Shown here piece after piece: positions 14,150-48,160 of a DNA stretch of 64,000 nt. This stretch comes from Zeus faber. Its lineage: Eukaryota > Chordata > Actinopteri > Zeiformes > Zeidae. The translations under genes and the position numbers were made by a program. The notes below the pieces were generated by a model, which did no database searches, was not told the origin of the DNA, and saw only the letters and a list, made by a program, of their open reading frames with translations. Position 1 is the first letter of the stretch. Every line of letters begins with the position of its first letter. The stretch lies in NCBI GenBank assembly GCA_960531495.1, contig OY482846.1:13177986-13241985 (forward strand), written 5' to 3'.

Positions 14150-14373
14150 TCACTTCTCCCCAGCAGCAACAAAGAGCACCCCAAAGTTATTCGGCCACGT
14201 CACGCTTCTCCCCCGCCCTCCAACATAAGAGGCGACATCCAAACTATAACCCCCCGTCGTCGGGTTGTCCCGCCGTGCTCCCCACGCCACGAAGATGACA
14301 CTTTCCCCCGGCGTGGCACTGTCTGAAGATAGCGTGTGTGGAGGAACGGACGCGCAGGTTCCAGCTGCAAACC
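14150..14373 (+). promoter_or_regulatory. Probable chrna2 proximal promoter and 5' UTR, CpG-rich
   Basis: Between the minisatellite and the chrna2 ATG the base composition changes sharply to GC-rich with many CpG dinucleotides. This fits a CpG-island promoter. No TATA box is evident. CpG-rich sequence resumes in intron 1 at about 14930-15260, which could be part of the same island or an alternative start region. Confidence 0.45.
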
Positions 14374-21582
<7,209 letters not shown>

Positions 21583-21896
21583 AAAACTTTTAAATGTCCA
21601 GAGGGAACAGCTCTCCCTAAAGGAAAACCACCAAGACACAGAAGTAGCTCAACTTTCAACAAAATGTTTTGAGATGTTGTTGGCTGTTTGCGTTTTGTAA
21701 ACATAAAACCTTGAGCCCGGGGGAGTTCAGCCTTCACGAGCTGCCCGGCGATCGCTTTCTACTTCAGGTTTTTCCCAGCCGTACTGACAAATTTTGACAA
21801 ACATAACATGTTTTACTGGGGGCCTTGATTCCTACTGAGTACGTGCTTTCTTTTTTTTAACAAACATAATACTATGTTATATACAGTATATACTAA

Positions 21897-21902
21897 AATA
21901 AA
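21897..21902 (+). promoter_or_regulatory. Candidate chrna2 polyadenylation signal
   Basis: AATAAA lies 315 bp after the chrna2 stop codon, giving a plausible short 3' UTR. Confidence 0.45.
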
Positions 21903-22786
21903 TACTTTGAACGCCTGCCCAATGTGGTATTTGTTGAATGTTGTGAAAATGCCATTTTGTTTCCAGTCTCAGATTGTTTTGCTCTTTGTCAGAGAAATGT
22001 TTTTTATTCATCTGAACTTAGCTTTGATGGAAGAGCAGATCCCGGGCTTTCACAGCAGAAGATCAGGGCATCTTGATATGGAATAGTGCCCTTTGATAAG
22101 CAGCAGAAAGCGGAAAGAGATTTTTACTTTCTTCCATAATGTTTTCTCCTTTATGTTTCTGGTACGTAACTTTGTAAAGGAAAGGTTGTTGTCTTTTTCC
22201 AGTTTTCATGCATGCCATAGACTAGACTTGCTTTTTGAACGCCACAATGTGGTGTCGTAGGAATTAAAAATGTTGATCATGATTGTTGACTGAAATATGC
22301 CCACAGTGTGAATGGAAAGTATGATTTATATGAAAAAATATGTTTCAGAATGTCGGCTGTTTCTCTGAATTTGTTGTTCTAATTCTACTTCCTGCAGCAT
22401 TTCCATCAGGATTTCTTCAAATTGGTTGTTACTTATTTACCAGTGATGTGAGGAGACTTGCCTCGTAACTATTCTGAATGTAGATTAGACAAAACACCAG
22501 GATTTTAAATACACAGAATGGAAATAGTAGCATATGCATAACATAACATTATTCTTTTTTATTTCATTTTCAGTTGGTCATCCAGTTTTAGTCTTTCCTG
22601 TCAAATGTTGATACAGACCTAGAAAATATGTTCTTTTGTTATATGCACAGAGAATTATTTTTATAATGCCATTGTATTTATGACTTTTTCGTTTGTATGA
22701 TTTATGTCCTTTTTTAGCAGGGAGCTTTAGTCTAAATTATAAAATATAATCTATGAAAATGTATTAAAATAGGGCATTTTGATTCA

Positions 22787-22792
22787 TTTATT
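22787..22792 (-). promoter_or_regulatory. Candidate ptk2b polyadenylation signal
   Basis: TTTATT on the plus strand (AATAAA on the minus strand) lies about 380 bp beyond the ptk2b stop. Similar AT-rich motifs occur nearby, so this choice is uncertain. Confidence 0.3.
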
Positions 22793-23172
22793 TTCAGCAT
22801 CAGCTCAATTAAAAAAAATTAAGAAAAAAAATATATATCGTTTTTGCTTGTTTTCCTTGTTTTTCTTGACTTAAACGCACATGTTTGTATTAGCTAAGTT
22901 TCTTTCTTCATATTTACAATAGAGGACATATTTTCTAACTCTGAGCTGTCAAAACCTATGAATAGGGTTTAATAATTAAAAATATTTTTCACATAACAGC
23001 AGTGAGAAAGAAACAGACGTGAACCGCAAAACGTTCCATTTACATGCTTTAGGAAGCCATTAACAGATCAACAGGTAAAACTAGTCCTTGATGTCGTGTG
23101 ACAAATCGTTCTTTTTGTGTCACACAGGAAAACAAAAACCTATTTTTGTCCCCCAGACAGCCGGCAATTGGA

Positions 23173-36990
<13,818 letters not shown>

Positions 36991-37064
36991 TCTCAAGGTG
37001 GAGTCGACGCTGTCATACCCATGTCACCCTTCAGTGCACACAGTTGAATTCATCAGAATGGGCC

Positions 37065-37400
37065 TGCAGTGTGTTGCGAAGAACCCAACGTGGGGTTCCA
37101 GGACCCCACGTTGGGTCCAGCAAGAGGTTCCAAGCCAAATAATTAATATAAACTTCACTTTTATTTAATTAACAAGGCGTTATGACCTATAGAGAATGTA
37201 CAATAATGACTGAATAATGACTGTAGAAATGGAATGGAATATTGGAATACAACATTAAATTACGTCATTGAGTACACTTTTTGTCCAGAGTGACATATCT
37301 ACATTTTTGTAGTAAGAAGTAAGATAGACAACTGTAAATCACAGTCACATCCATCTACATCTTCTCTAGGTATAAGCAGCAATAGATTGGGGTCCCAGAG
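37065..37400. mobile_element. Relative of the chrna2-intron hAT-like element
   Basis: It shares the AACGTGGGGT start, a TTTATTTAATTAACAAGGCG-type block and GAGAATGTACAATAATG with the element at 15955-16240. It contains a perfect 14-bp hairpin at 37083-37116. Boundaries are approximate; no target duplication was identified. It lies just upstream of the first coding exon of ptk2b. Confidence 0.5.
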
Positions 37401-39247
37401 ACTCAATCTTAGCAAATAAGATTTAGTGGCCATATGTGTATACATTGCAAGTAAACGATAATTATCCTAAACCATGTTTTTGTTTGTCTCCTTCTCTGGA
37501 TTAATCACTGATATAAATACTTTAACTCACTGAAGGCTTTTGCTGACTAGACTACCAATGGTTTCCAAGACCTCTGATGCTTCCCAGCAACAGCGCTGAC
37601 CACACTGCTTTGCAGTCGGCACAGGGTGTATTTTAGATTAACGAGGTATTGAACTGGTGATACGCTGTGGATGAGTGCCGCGATTCCATGTGATGTGGCC
37701 CTGACTCACTTAATTGAGCGCAGGGATCGTATCCCTTCCAACCAGAGATTCAAGTTGGGGCCTGCATGCCTCATAATGTAAAACCGTTGTAGTGTAGACT
37801 TGTACATACTGTACTCTCATCTGTATTTAAGGTGGCGTAACTGGTATTTAGGGCTAGATATCGAGGTGTTGTCAGATTTTGTTCGTCATAATATTGTGAT
37901 ATTTTCTTAACTAATATTTGAACCTCATAGATCTTTCGAGCAGGCCAGTGCCTCTACCTGCTTGGTAATAATGTCCATATTTTGTGTAAATATCTCATGA
38001 AAGTAACAGTCAACACCAAAATATTGTGAAATAATTGATATGTTAAATTATTCCTCAAAAAGATTGGGATGTTTGATCGTATTTGATTGTCAATATGACA
38101 TAGCGCTACCTGAGTCAAATTTGACATATTATGAAATACTGAAATATCATAGGGTATCACAAGATAACTTTTGGCTTTATTTGCCTTACTGTCTAAAGGG
38201 GAAATGAAGACCTGTCTGTATTTACAGTATTTTCTAGGTTTTAATAAAAAAAAAAAACCAGTTAACAAGCCTCCAGCTCTATAAACACCAACTATTTCCT
38301 GCGAAAGTACTAAGAGAACAGACCCTAATCCCTGTTCTTTGCATTAAAGAGCACCAAAATGGGGCTTAAACTAGCATTAACGCTCGACTGAAGATTTTCA
38401 AGATGTAGCGCTCTGAGTGAAGCCAAGTCTTCGGGTTGGATTAACACTTGGCGTTCTTTGGTTGTTTTGCTGAGGTTACGATAGACTAGCGCTGGAAAAT
38501 CACACGCAGCTAAACACAGCAAAAGCAAAAACGCTATTGTCTCGAATGGGAGCACGGATTCAAGCGGTTGTCGCGATCACAACGTGGAACACGGCGTCTG
38601 GAGAGGGAACGCTGTCGACGGAAGGACGAGCTGCCGAGCTTTCGGGCGGTTGCACAACCTCCCATTAGCGCCGCACGCGAGGCTCTTTCGCAAAACACGT
38701 GAAGTCAGGCTGAGATCGTCGTGTTTGTTCTGGCCTTCTCCAGGCTTCCCCCGGCTTTAACGCCTCCTGGCAAATATGTCTCAAGGACGGGAGTTCAACG
38801 GACAAAACGGCGGTTGGTGAAAGCAATAAAAGCGCACGGTACACACACAGCTCCGGCTGTACACCTGCAGGTCGACGCCTTAATATCCTCTGGATGTATC
38901 AACCCCTTAGTACGTGTCATTCAATAACCACAAAAAAAACCCCACACACTCTTGACATTTTGTGTTTGCACACTCCGTCCATCACAAAATAAGGGCCAGG
39001 TTGACCAAGTAAACACAAGGTTCCACAGCTGAACAAGAACGCCTTCGTACAATTTACCCACCTTATGGTATCGTCCATCGGTGAGTTATTGTTTGTCTGT
39101 CATAACGGGCTCTATATGAGTGGTGTGTCCATAAAGTCAGCTCTGAAGGTTGCAGTCGGCGAGGGCGCTGAGCTGCGTTGTTGTTGGAGAGCACACTGTT
39201 ATGTTAGCCCGGGGCCGTGAATTCCTCAATATGGCTCTGTGTGTGAA

Positions 39248-39248
<1 letters not shown>

Positions 39249-39314
<66 letters not shown>

Positions 39315-39329
39315 GTGTGTGTGTGCACG

Positions 39330-39365
<36 letters not shown>

Positions 39366-39382
39366 AAAAGACTGAGAGAGAG

Positions 39383-39418
<36 letters not shown>
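39249..39418. repeat. (TG)n and (GA)n microsatellites, adjacent
   Basis: A TG array with CG interruptions (39249-39360) is followed after 12 bp by a GA tract (39373-39418). Confidence 0.95.
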
Positions 39419-39419
<1 letters not shown>

Positions 39420-41044
39420 CACCTTGCACCACCACCCTCTCGTGTGAAGTACTACTGTATATCAGTGTATGTGCAGTGATATACACTGCTAATGAGCAGT
39501 GTATGTATATCATCATATTATGATGATGGAAGAGGTTTGGGAGGGAAAGGGTTAAAATCAGGGGTGATGGTAAAACCAGCACAAAGTTTTGAATTACAAT
39601 ATGGCCATGTGGTGAATGGAAAAACAATGTGAGTGAGGATGGTGAAAGCAAAACGCCACAGTGTGGTATAAATACATTGTCTTGTTTTTTTTAAATATAT
39701 ATATATATATATATATATACTTTAATGTGTCATCTTTCAATGTGACAGTGTTTGTTCATCATGGTCCTTAAAGCTGTAGGCCTTTCATTATTTGGACATT
39801 TAACACATAAATCATGTGATATAAAGATAGATTCCTTCAATGTTGTACACATTTCTGGGCCAAAAGATTATCCATTTATCACATATTCCTAAAAAGCAAA
39901 AGTCCAAACAAGATGTCATGGAGAATAAAGTGAATTTTGTGAATTTCTCTCAACAGGGTTGCTTTTGTGAGTTGGGGCGTTTGGATAAAGTGGAAAGATT
40001 ATCTCTGAACTATGAAAACCTCTGGGATTTTTTTCAGGAGGGGGGGGGGTTATCAGGAATGCTCTTTTCATATTTTATATGAAAAAATAAGTCGAAAAAA
40101 AAGAGTGCGTGCAGCCTTCCGTTTCCTTTAGATAACACGAGTGTGAGATGTGATCTCTGTGTCGTGTTGGTCTCTGACAGGCAAACACCAAAACCGCCAC
40201 AAACAACGAGGAACAACGGCCTATAGATAGTGGAGGACGAGAAGTAAAGAGGAAACCAGAAAAAAACACCTTTACAGTACTACTACAGTAGATTGAATGA
40301 ATTTAGATTGTCAGGGTTGTAATTCACCTGGTATTTAATTTAGATAATAAATAGGCATATAACCACAGTATATTAGGAGTACAGAATAAAACACATGTGT
40401 TAGTTTGCTAAAAAGCTGACAGGGATTAAAAGCAGGTCTCTTTTCAGCGCTGTTTCGTCTTTCACGTCCAATGAATGCCGTACTTCCCTCGCTGTGGTCG
40501 CCTCTCAACCACACCATCGTGCCGACACTTGAGTTGTTATGGCAACAACTGTTCCAGAGGGAGATTTTTATCGCATGATGGGGTAAGTATTTCGACAGCC
40601 ATCAGAAAGGCCAAGTGAAAGTTTTAAAATAGAACAAAAAAAAAAAAAAAACACTTTCGTGCATTGACAATTAGTTGAATCGAATCAAATCGAATTCACC
40701 GAAAACCACCGCATCCCCCTGAAATCCTGTTTTTATTAAGTAAATCGCCCACAGCGATCCTGTCTGTGAACAAAGTGGTTTTAAAGGGAGGAATCTGGGG
40801 AGGCCGAAACTGAGTGACGACAATTATCTGTCACCTCCAGGTTAAATAAAAGGAGAGTCAGAGTAAGAAGGTTTTGCAGAATGGCTCGGAACGCCGCTGG
40901 GTTTTAAAACTCCAGTTTATGGAGCGTAATACAGCATGCCCGGAAGCGGCCTGGAAGCAAAGAAAATATTCCCGTAGAATTGCATTCGTTGCTCAGTCAA
41001 AACATCATGGAGTTTATCTGTAAAAGCAAAATCTATATTAGTGC

Positions 41045-41075
41045 CGGGGGGGCGGGCGGGGGGGGGGGGGGGGGG
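41045..41075. repeat. G-rich homopolymer tract
   Basis: About 31 bases, almost all G with two C interruptions. Such a run can form a G-quadruplex and is also prone to length error in assembly. Confidence 0.9.
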
Positions 41076-42363
41076 TTCGGAAATAATTTGAAACTATGAG
41101 TTTGGCTACGTTCTCCCTAAATAAGCACAAATTCAGCAGATTCCCAGTGATGGGAGGGTGATGGCAGAGGGCTGTTCATGTCCACAGTCAAGTGTTGGTC
41201 AATAACTGCAGATGATTTTTGGCAGATCTCTGGTTTGTTTAGCGCTATAGATAATGACCAAATGCTTTTGTACACAGAATGGCCTGATGCGGTCCAACCA
41301 AGCTTTCGCACTTAGATATTTGATCATATCCAATATAAATGAGATTTCTGCATTGCCAGTCAAAGCAACAAAGTGTGCGATGGTGTCTAATATCTATTCA
41401 AATAAAGATTTTATCATTATTTGAAATGTAAAGTCAGTTCAGTGTGATCCCAATAGTATAATAATATATTAATATCATTGTATTAAAATATTAGTCATAT
41501 TAATTAATACCTTAATATTATTTTATCATATATTAATATAATACATTCATAACATTGAACGGAGTAAATGTCATGTCAGTCTCCGATTTATTGTTACACT
41601 GTTCTCCCCGCCTAATGTTAATAGACAGAAAAACAGATTATGGATATGTATCGATATATCTATAGAATATAGATATCTCAATACTACTCTAGTTGTATAA
41701 CTCTTGTTTGTAATCATTAAAAACAATAACAAACACTTCACACATAACGCGTGTTCCCTTCGCTGTTCGGATAAAGAACTGTGCAACTGCCATAAACCTT
41801 TGGAGGAAAAACAAGTAGATATGTCTCTCGCCGGACTGTTTCTACATAGATTAACTAGGGCGGAGCCATTATTTGGGTCTGTTATTATCCCCCTCTCCGG
41901 TGACAGCCATGTGTGGGGAGCAGTCTGCAGCAGGGGTCTGGGCCCTGGAATGTAGGCCAAACTATTTCAACGCGTGTACAGACTTGCCTTCATGGGCGGG
42001 AGAAGGCTTCCACTCCACTCAGCACACGGCGTCAGTGGAGGCTCAGCCGCTTTGTACCGCGGTTGGGGATTGGATTTTAGACTTTATGTCGGTATTCACA
42101 GTGAACTGCAGCTCCGGGGTCAAAATGCGTTCACACTTTGCCACCAGGCCTGCACTACTCCGAAAGGACACGAACGCACTGAAACCAATCAACTGTGGGC
42201 TCCAACACTGCATCTACAGCTAAATGCATGGGCGGTATATGATGTATAACCACAAAATAACTGGTTTTAAGAGGCAATCACGGTCATTCCCATCGGTGTT
42301 ATAATAACATTTCCAATCCCTACCAGTGTGTATAAATAAGACATAACATATATTGAGCTCTCA

Positions 42364-42460
42364 CCTGATTTGAAGTTGATATAGTCTTTTAAAAAAGGGG
42401 TTGAGAAGCGGTATTATTCCTGGCGGAGAGTAGAGGTCTGAGAGTCGCACCACACTCTGT
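42364..42460 (-). promoter_or_regulatory. Candidate non-coding first exon and start region of ptk2b
   Basis: On the minus strand a CAG|GTGAGA donor lies at 42364, preceded by about 100 bp of moderately GC-rich sequence. A second donor-like GAG|GTGAGG lies near 42511. These are candidates for 5' UTR exons only; no transcript evidence is available. Confidence 0.25.
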
Positions 42461-42720
42461 TGGTCGAGGGACTGGACAGGTATTTACCAAACCACACCCA
42501 CACCCTCACCTCTGCACTGCGCTGGGGCTGGAAGATTAGACGTGCACTTCCTTGTTATCAGCGACACGCTCAACACGGCGAGTTTAAAAATACATAGTAC
42601 AAGTAAAGTACTTTTTATTCTCTTTATTCCTTAATACGCTTAACACTCTTTATTCCTTACTGATTACCAGTGAAAAAAGAACTGGTGTCATTTAAGTCCA
42701 CAGTTTGAGGCTGAAATTGT

Positions 42721-42762
42721 ATCCAACTTTATATTTATATTTATTTATTTATTTATTTTAAT
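42721..42762. repeat. (TTTA)n repeat
   Basis: A short run of TTTA tetramers in AT-rich intergenic sequence. Confidence 0.85.
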
Positions 42763-43382
42763 TTTAATATTCGTGATTTGGTTTTGATATGTTGTATGTA
42801 GTGTATGTTTCATTTTATTTTATTGAGTTTAGTGTACGTTGTCTGGTTTATTTTGTGGCAGTGGTTATGTAATTACACGCATCCAACACCAGGGGGCGCT
42901 GTATGATTATGAAAACCTTAAAAGGCTATAATGAATTCACCCGATTTCAACTGAATGAAACAAATAATAAAATAAAGAAAAGCTCGTCCAGCTTTGAATT
43001 ACCCCCAAATGCCTTGATAGGAAACAATTACCAAGACGTGTAAGAAGAAAAGTAAATAAATACCATGAGAGCCCAAAGTTAAAGATAAAGGAATCAATGC
43101 AATGGAATTGCCCTTCTCCTCTTGGCGCCAGCCGCCTCTACCTTTCTACCAGTGCCAGGGGGTTTGGAATGGGCAGTGTAGACAGTGACAGCTGCAGGGG
43201 AGTTCAGGTCTGGGACAGCAGTGGGCAGGACCGAGCTCCACCCAAAACACCATCCAACACCACCACATCATCCACATCCCTGCAGGGCCAAGGGCAGAAT
43301 GTACAACAGGTGCCCACTGTCACAAAAAGGACACAACAAGGTCACTGTCATAGCATTCCTAAGTAAATGTACTTATGGTTCG

Positions 43383-43419
43383 AGATTATAATAATTATAA
43401 TAATTATAATAACAATAAT

Positions 43420-43478
<59 letters not shown>

Positions 43479-43620
43479 TATTGTTATTATTATTATTATT
43501 AGTAGTAGTAGTAGCAGTAGTAGTAGTAGTAGTATTACATTAGTATTATAATTATAATTATTATAATTATTATTATAATTATTGTTGTTGTTGTTATTAC
43601 TATCATTACTGTTGTTGCTT
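43383..43620. repeat. (AAT)n/(ATT)n/(TAG)n compound repeat
   Basis: An AAT array switches to ATT, then to TAG units, then back to irregular AT-rich triplets. The AAT and ATT halves are mutually complementary. Confidence 0.93.
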
Positions 43621-43815
43621 GTGAATTTTGCCTATTACTTTACTTATTTCGATTGCATTGTTTTTTTGTTTTTCATACAATTTCCTGCTTTACATTTTGA
43701 TTTGTTGACACAACATTTTACTGATTAATTTTCTAATGTATATTCTTAGTTTTACTGTGTATTGTAATTTGAACATTTTTTTTAATCTTCTATTTGTTAG
43801 ACCTTACTGTGAATG

Positions 43816-43935
<120 letters not shown>

Positions 43936-44288
43936 TTTACATTATTATGTATTATTTAATGTTAACCATATTTGTCTGATACAACAAATGTTACAAATGA
44001 CCATGTTTTCATTTGGAATTGAACTCTGACTTGAGGTGTGGTGGCTCGAAATGGAGTTTCATCAATCCCTAATATGTCCCTAAATTCCGAGCCTGGGCAG
44101 AGAGGTGTCTCTCTGACAGTCATGACATTTAAAAAGCTGTCTGACATGAGACACAAACATCACTGACGCTGTCGCTCTTTGTATTGAATGTCACTCTGTC
44201 AACATCGGTATACAATATTATGGCTTGAACGAGAAACACTTTGGCAATGTTAAACCTAATATGTCGTGGGGGTAACCTCTTTCACATT

Positions 44289-44290
<2 letters not shown>

Positions 44291-44363
<73 letters not shown>
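44291..44363. repeat. (TG)n microsatellite
   Basis: A pure TG array of about 73 bp. Confidence 0.97.
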
Positions 44364-44364
<1 letters not shown>

Positions 44365-45055
44365 GAGCTGAGTAGTGCAGTTTTCGAGTGTCCACTTGGG
44401 GGCCTGAAACACAAAATTTGCATGAGTGAACCTAGAGTTCCATCACATGACCTTCCATGAAACAAAGCACCCCACCATTCTTAAAATGTAATTTTCTGTA
44501 ATTTTTCCCAATGTGTTAATTATTTATTTTGTTTAGAACTTTTTACGATGTGGCATAATGGAAAACTCTCTTCTAGATCAGAGCCGGCCTACACAGTCCT
44601 TATGGGTAGAATAATTTGGGGCCTGCAGTTATTTTTAGCCATGGCTCTTATGTGGGATAAAGTGTTGCTACAGCACTTTGGACGGCTCCCACTTCCATGC
44701 AGGCAGCCCCACCCCTAATGACCGCAGTCCACACCCTGCGAGTCCTGGCGAAATCTCCCAGGGGTCAAATGGTGGATGTGGAATGCTTTCATCCCTGCCT
44801 ACTGCCTTCTACCTCATTAAGGAACTCTTTGCCCCCATTTCAAAGTGTCTAAAATATTTATCTTTCCCTCGATGGCTATTAAGTCCACATTCCTGTGGCC
44901 GATGACCCCTGTTTTTCCAGGATCCTGCCTCGGCCTCTGTTGACCATCCATGACATCACTTTTACGTTGAATGGGTTTTTGATGACCACTTTGTCTTTCC
45001 GTGTTTGTTCACGCTCTGACTTGGGGAATGGACACCTGCTAGACAACGAGAGACA

Positions 45056-45065
45056 TAGAGAGAGA

Positions 45066-45109
<44 letters not shown>

Positions 45110-45209
45110 AGGAGGCCTGGGCACTGGAGCAGAAACAGGGGATTTTCATCTGTGGGGAGCAGGTGTGTGTTATTAAGGGGATAGTCGTTTTATGATCCTC
45201 TAAACAAGG

Positions 45210-45300
<91 letters not shown>

Positions 45301-45325
45301 TGTGTGTGTGTGTGTGTGTGTGAGT
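45056..45325. repeat. (GA)n and (TG)n microsatellites
   Basis: A GA tract (45056-45106) and a TG array with CG interruptions (45210-45325). Confidence 0.95.
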
Positions 45326-46552
45326 GTGCACCCTATTGGTATGTGGCCGTCTCGAGGAAGGTGCTCATTTAAACCCCATCCAAACTCAGCGGGTGCCGGT
45401 GGCATTTACCACGGTGTGAAGTGGCCAGGGCGGGGCGGAGGCTATCATTTCAACAGAGGTGCGAAGCCATAAGGGCCTCGAATTATGGCTCGGAAAACAC
45501 TCCCAACGCAGAAAAGATATTCCACGCATTTTAAAAGCATTTTAAATAGGGGGTCCAATTGTTTGAAGTAAAGTGTAATTAAGCCCCTTGAAAGGAGGGG
45601 TAAAGGTCACATCGATGCTCAAAAAGTGTCCCGTCGTAAAATCAGCGGGTGATTAATGACAGGTTAGGCTAGTGGGTATGCAGAGATGCGAGATGCACCT
45701 GATAAAGAACAAAAAAAGGGTGTTTGCCTTTTCACACCGCCCTGTGAACCCTGTGGGAATGGGGTGATAATAGGATTGTCAAAGTTGTTTTTGGTTTTAT
45801 TTTTATCAAGTCAGTAGTGAAAAGAGTCACATAACAAAAAGATCCTTAAAATCTTCTATTTATTTATTGTTGATTACAAAAAGAATTACAAACAGTCACA
45901 TTTATACTGAATTAATTCAATACAGACACCACATTGTTGACATATCGATGAGTACTAATACCTACCTTTTACATACCAGTCATTGCAGTGAAACCTAAAA
46001 AAGCAAAATATGAGGCGACGTCCCTCAATTCTTTAACTGGAAACCATACATTTCTTACCGTAAGATTGAAATACTGGCACAAAATATATGGATATGAAAC
46101 AAAGTGGTTCCCGCAGGGTCTTGGAGCACCTGGTTGACGTATGAGACCCCTTGAAGGCCTCTGAATCTATTTGTCTATTAAACCAAATGGTTCAAAGACT
46201 ATACTCATATGTGAATTGATGGAATGATTACAGATTATATTGTGAAATGCAGGATATTGATATAATGATATAATTTGAGAGGAGAGGAGAGGCGGAGATA
46301 TTTACGCGTCATGCTTCTCCACGGTCACTACATTGGTGGGAATGCGTGGGATGTAAACGCAGCTCTAGTGTTTCTGCGACGCTGGGACACGCTCACATGG
46401 CATCGATGGCACGGCCGGCATGCTGCCGTGGATTTTAGTAGCATCAGCTGCTAAGGGCATAAGCCAGAGTAATAACAAGCTGAGCAAGGTCAGGCATGAC
46501 AGCGCTGAATGCACAGGCATAGTGACGAGGGGGGGAAAGTTGCATGGAATTA

Positions 46553-46559
46553 CGTGTGT

Positions 46560-46591
<32 letters not shown>
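46553..46591. repeat. (TG)n microsatellite
   Basis: A short TG array with TATG interruptions. Confidence 0.9.
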
Positions 46592-47427
46592 ATGCGTCCA
46601 CCACCACCTTAAAAGTGAAATGAGAGAAAATAATTTGAGACGCTGCTTAAAGTCATACAGATATAAGAAGACATTGAAAACATTTTAATAATAAATACAG
46701 TATATATATTTTATTTTATTATTTATATCTATGAAGAAACTGAAGTTCTAAAACAGATTGCTCAATGCTTTATGTACTTAACTTATACCCCGGGGGTTTC
46801 CATCGTGGTTGTGTCACATTGGTCTAACGGAGGCTGAGTTGTTTGGGTGAAATGCCTCTTCCCAGCCCTTCACAAGGTTTCTTGGGATTTTTTTTAAATC
46901 AAACATTTTCACATTTATTTCATTATTTTTCATTCTGTTTGTATTTCTGTAGCCAAGACTAAAAAGTTCTACCTTTTTTTTTTTTAAATATGTTTTTTTC
47001 CATTCCACATTTTCCAATGTGTTTATATTTTATTGCCACTTATTTGTGAAGCACTTTGTAACAGTGTGTTTGAAAAAAGTGTTATACTGTGTATAAATAT
47101 ATTTTCGTACTTACTTGTTGGCTTACATAGCCTCTCGGTGGGATAACGAGGTATATACTGCAAATAAACCTCACCAGACAAGATTGGGTGAAATAAGAGC
47201 ATGTTTTCCAAAACATGTATTTTTTTTTAAAACAGAAAGGCATATTCATTTATCCAAATTTGACAAAGAAATGTGGCACGCACTGCTTGCGTCGCTGAGA
47301 GGAACTTAATTCCCAAGCGATATCCACTGCATGGTCAGTGACGCTGCTTGGGTGCAGTTTGCATGAAAGAAAGAGACCAACCTGTGGACTCCCTCGTTTG
47401 GTCCGTGCTAGAATAATTCTGTCGCAC

Positions 47428-47448
47428 ACAGACACACGCACACACACA

Positions 47449-47502
<54 letters not shown>
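47428..47502. repeat. (CA)n microsatellite
   Basis: A CA array with CGCA interruptions. Confidence 0.95.
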
Positions 47503-47506
<4 letters not shown>

Positions 47507-47921
47507 AACAAACCGGCTGCATAAAACCACAAAGGGAGCGGATGGGGGAGGGGCGGGAGGATGATGTCACCTCTGTAGCTCAGACGGCTAAGCCGGGGCT
47601 TGAGATAATGGTGACATTTCAGTGTAGGTGATGTCATTCTTCCAACCCCCACCCAACCCCTCCGTTTTGTTGTCCTCTCCCTCCCTCATCCTCCCGTGCA
47701 TCCACACTGGGGCCAGCGCCCCCGCCCCATGGCGAGTGCAGGTGGCTGCTGGCCGGCCTCTTTGAGAGCGAGGGAATTAGCTTTTGAATAGTCGGAGAGG
47801 GAGAGAGAGTGAAAGAGGGTGAGGGTGTGTGTGTGCAGGCGCTGGAACCCAGCGTCCCATCCCCGCTGCGCCGCGAGCTGCGATGCGTCGCGGCTGTCAC
47901 AGTGCACGGGTGTGACGTGCC

Positions 47922-47923
<2 letters not shown>

Positions 47924-47956
<33 letters not shown>

Positions 47957-48001
47957 AGGCAGAATGCAATAGAAGGTTTTGTTCGTCCACTTTGTTTGGG
48001 T

Positions 48002-48035
<34 letters not shown>

Positions 48036-48160
48036 CCGCTCAGTCCACTAACGCTAATGCGACCAACGAGGGTGCCAAAGACCGTGCACGAGGGTGTGTT
48101 TGCGTCCCGCCCCTCCCCATCCCCTCCCCTCCCTCGCCCCCCCCCCCCCCCCCCCCCCCC
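47924..48160. repeat. (GA)n, (TG)n and poly-C tracts
   Basis: A GA tract (47924-47955), a TG array (48003-48034) and a poly-C run of about 24 bases (48137-48160) within a GC-rich patch. Confidence 0.93.

Larger units (their letters stand above)
37010..42360. other. Upstream region of ptk2b, probably first intron and 5' UTR
   Basis: No coding exon is supported. A CpG-rich segment at about 38560-38870 may be a promoter. The stretch also holds TG and GA microsatellites (39249-39418), a TA array (about 39697-39719) and a G-run (41045-41075). Confidence 0.5.

Noticed and set aside
12748-14184. Long open frames of up to 272 codons across the minisatellite, on both strands, as a repeat protein
   Set aside because: The openness follows from 30-, 42- and 72-bp units. 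Several overlapping frames are open at once, copies carry random indels, and there is no start context or splice signal.
43097-43391. Possible small gene (89 codons)
   Set aside because: Composition is plausible, but two overlapping frames are open, no splice sites flank it and no family is recognisable.
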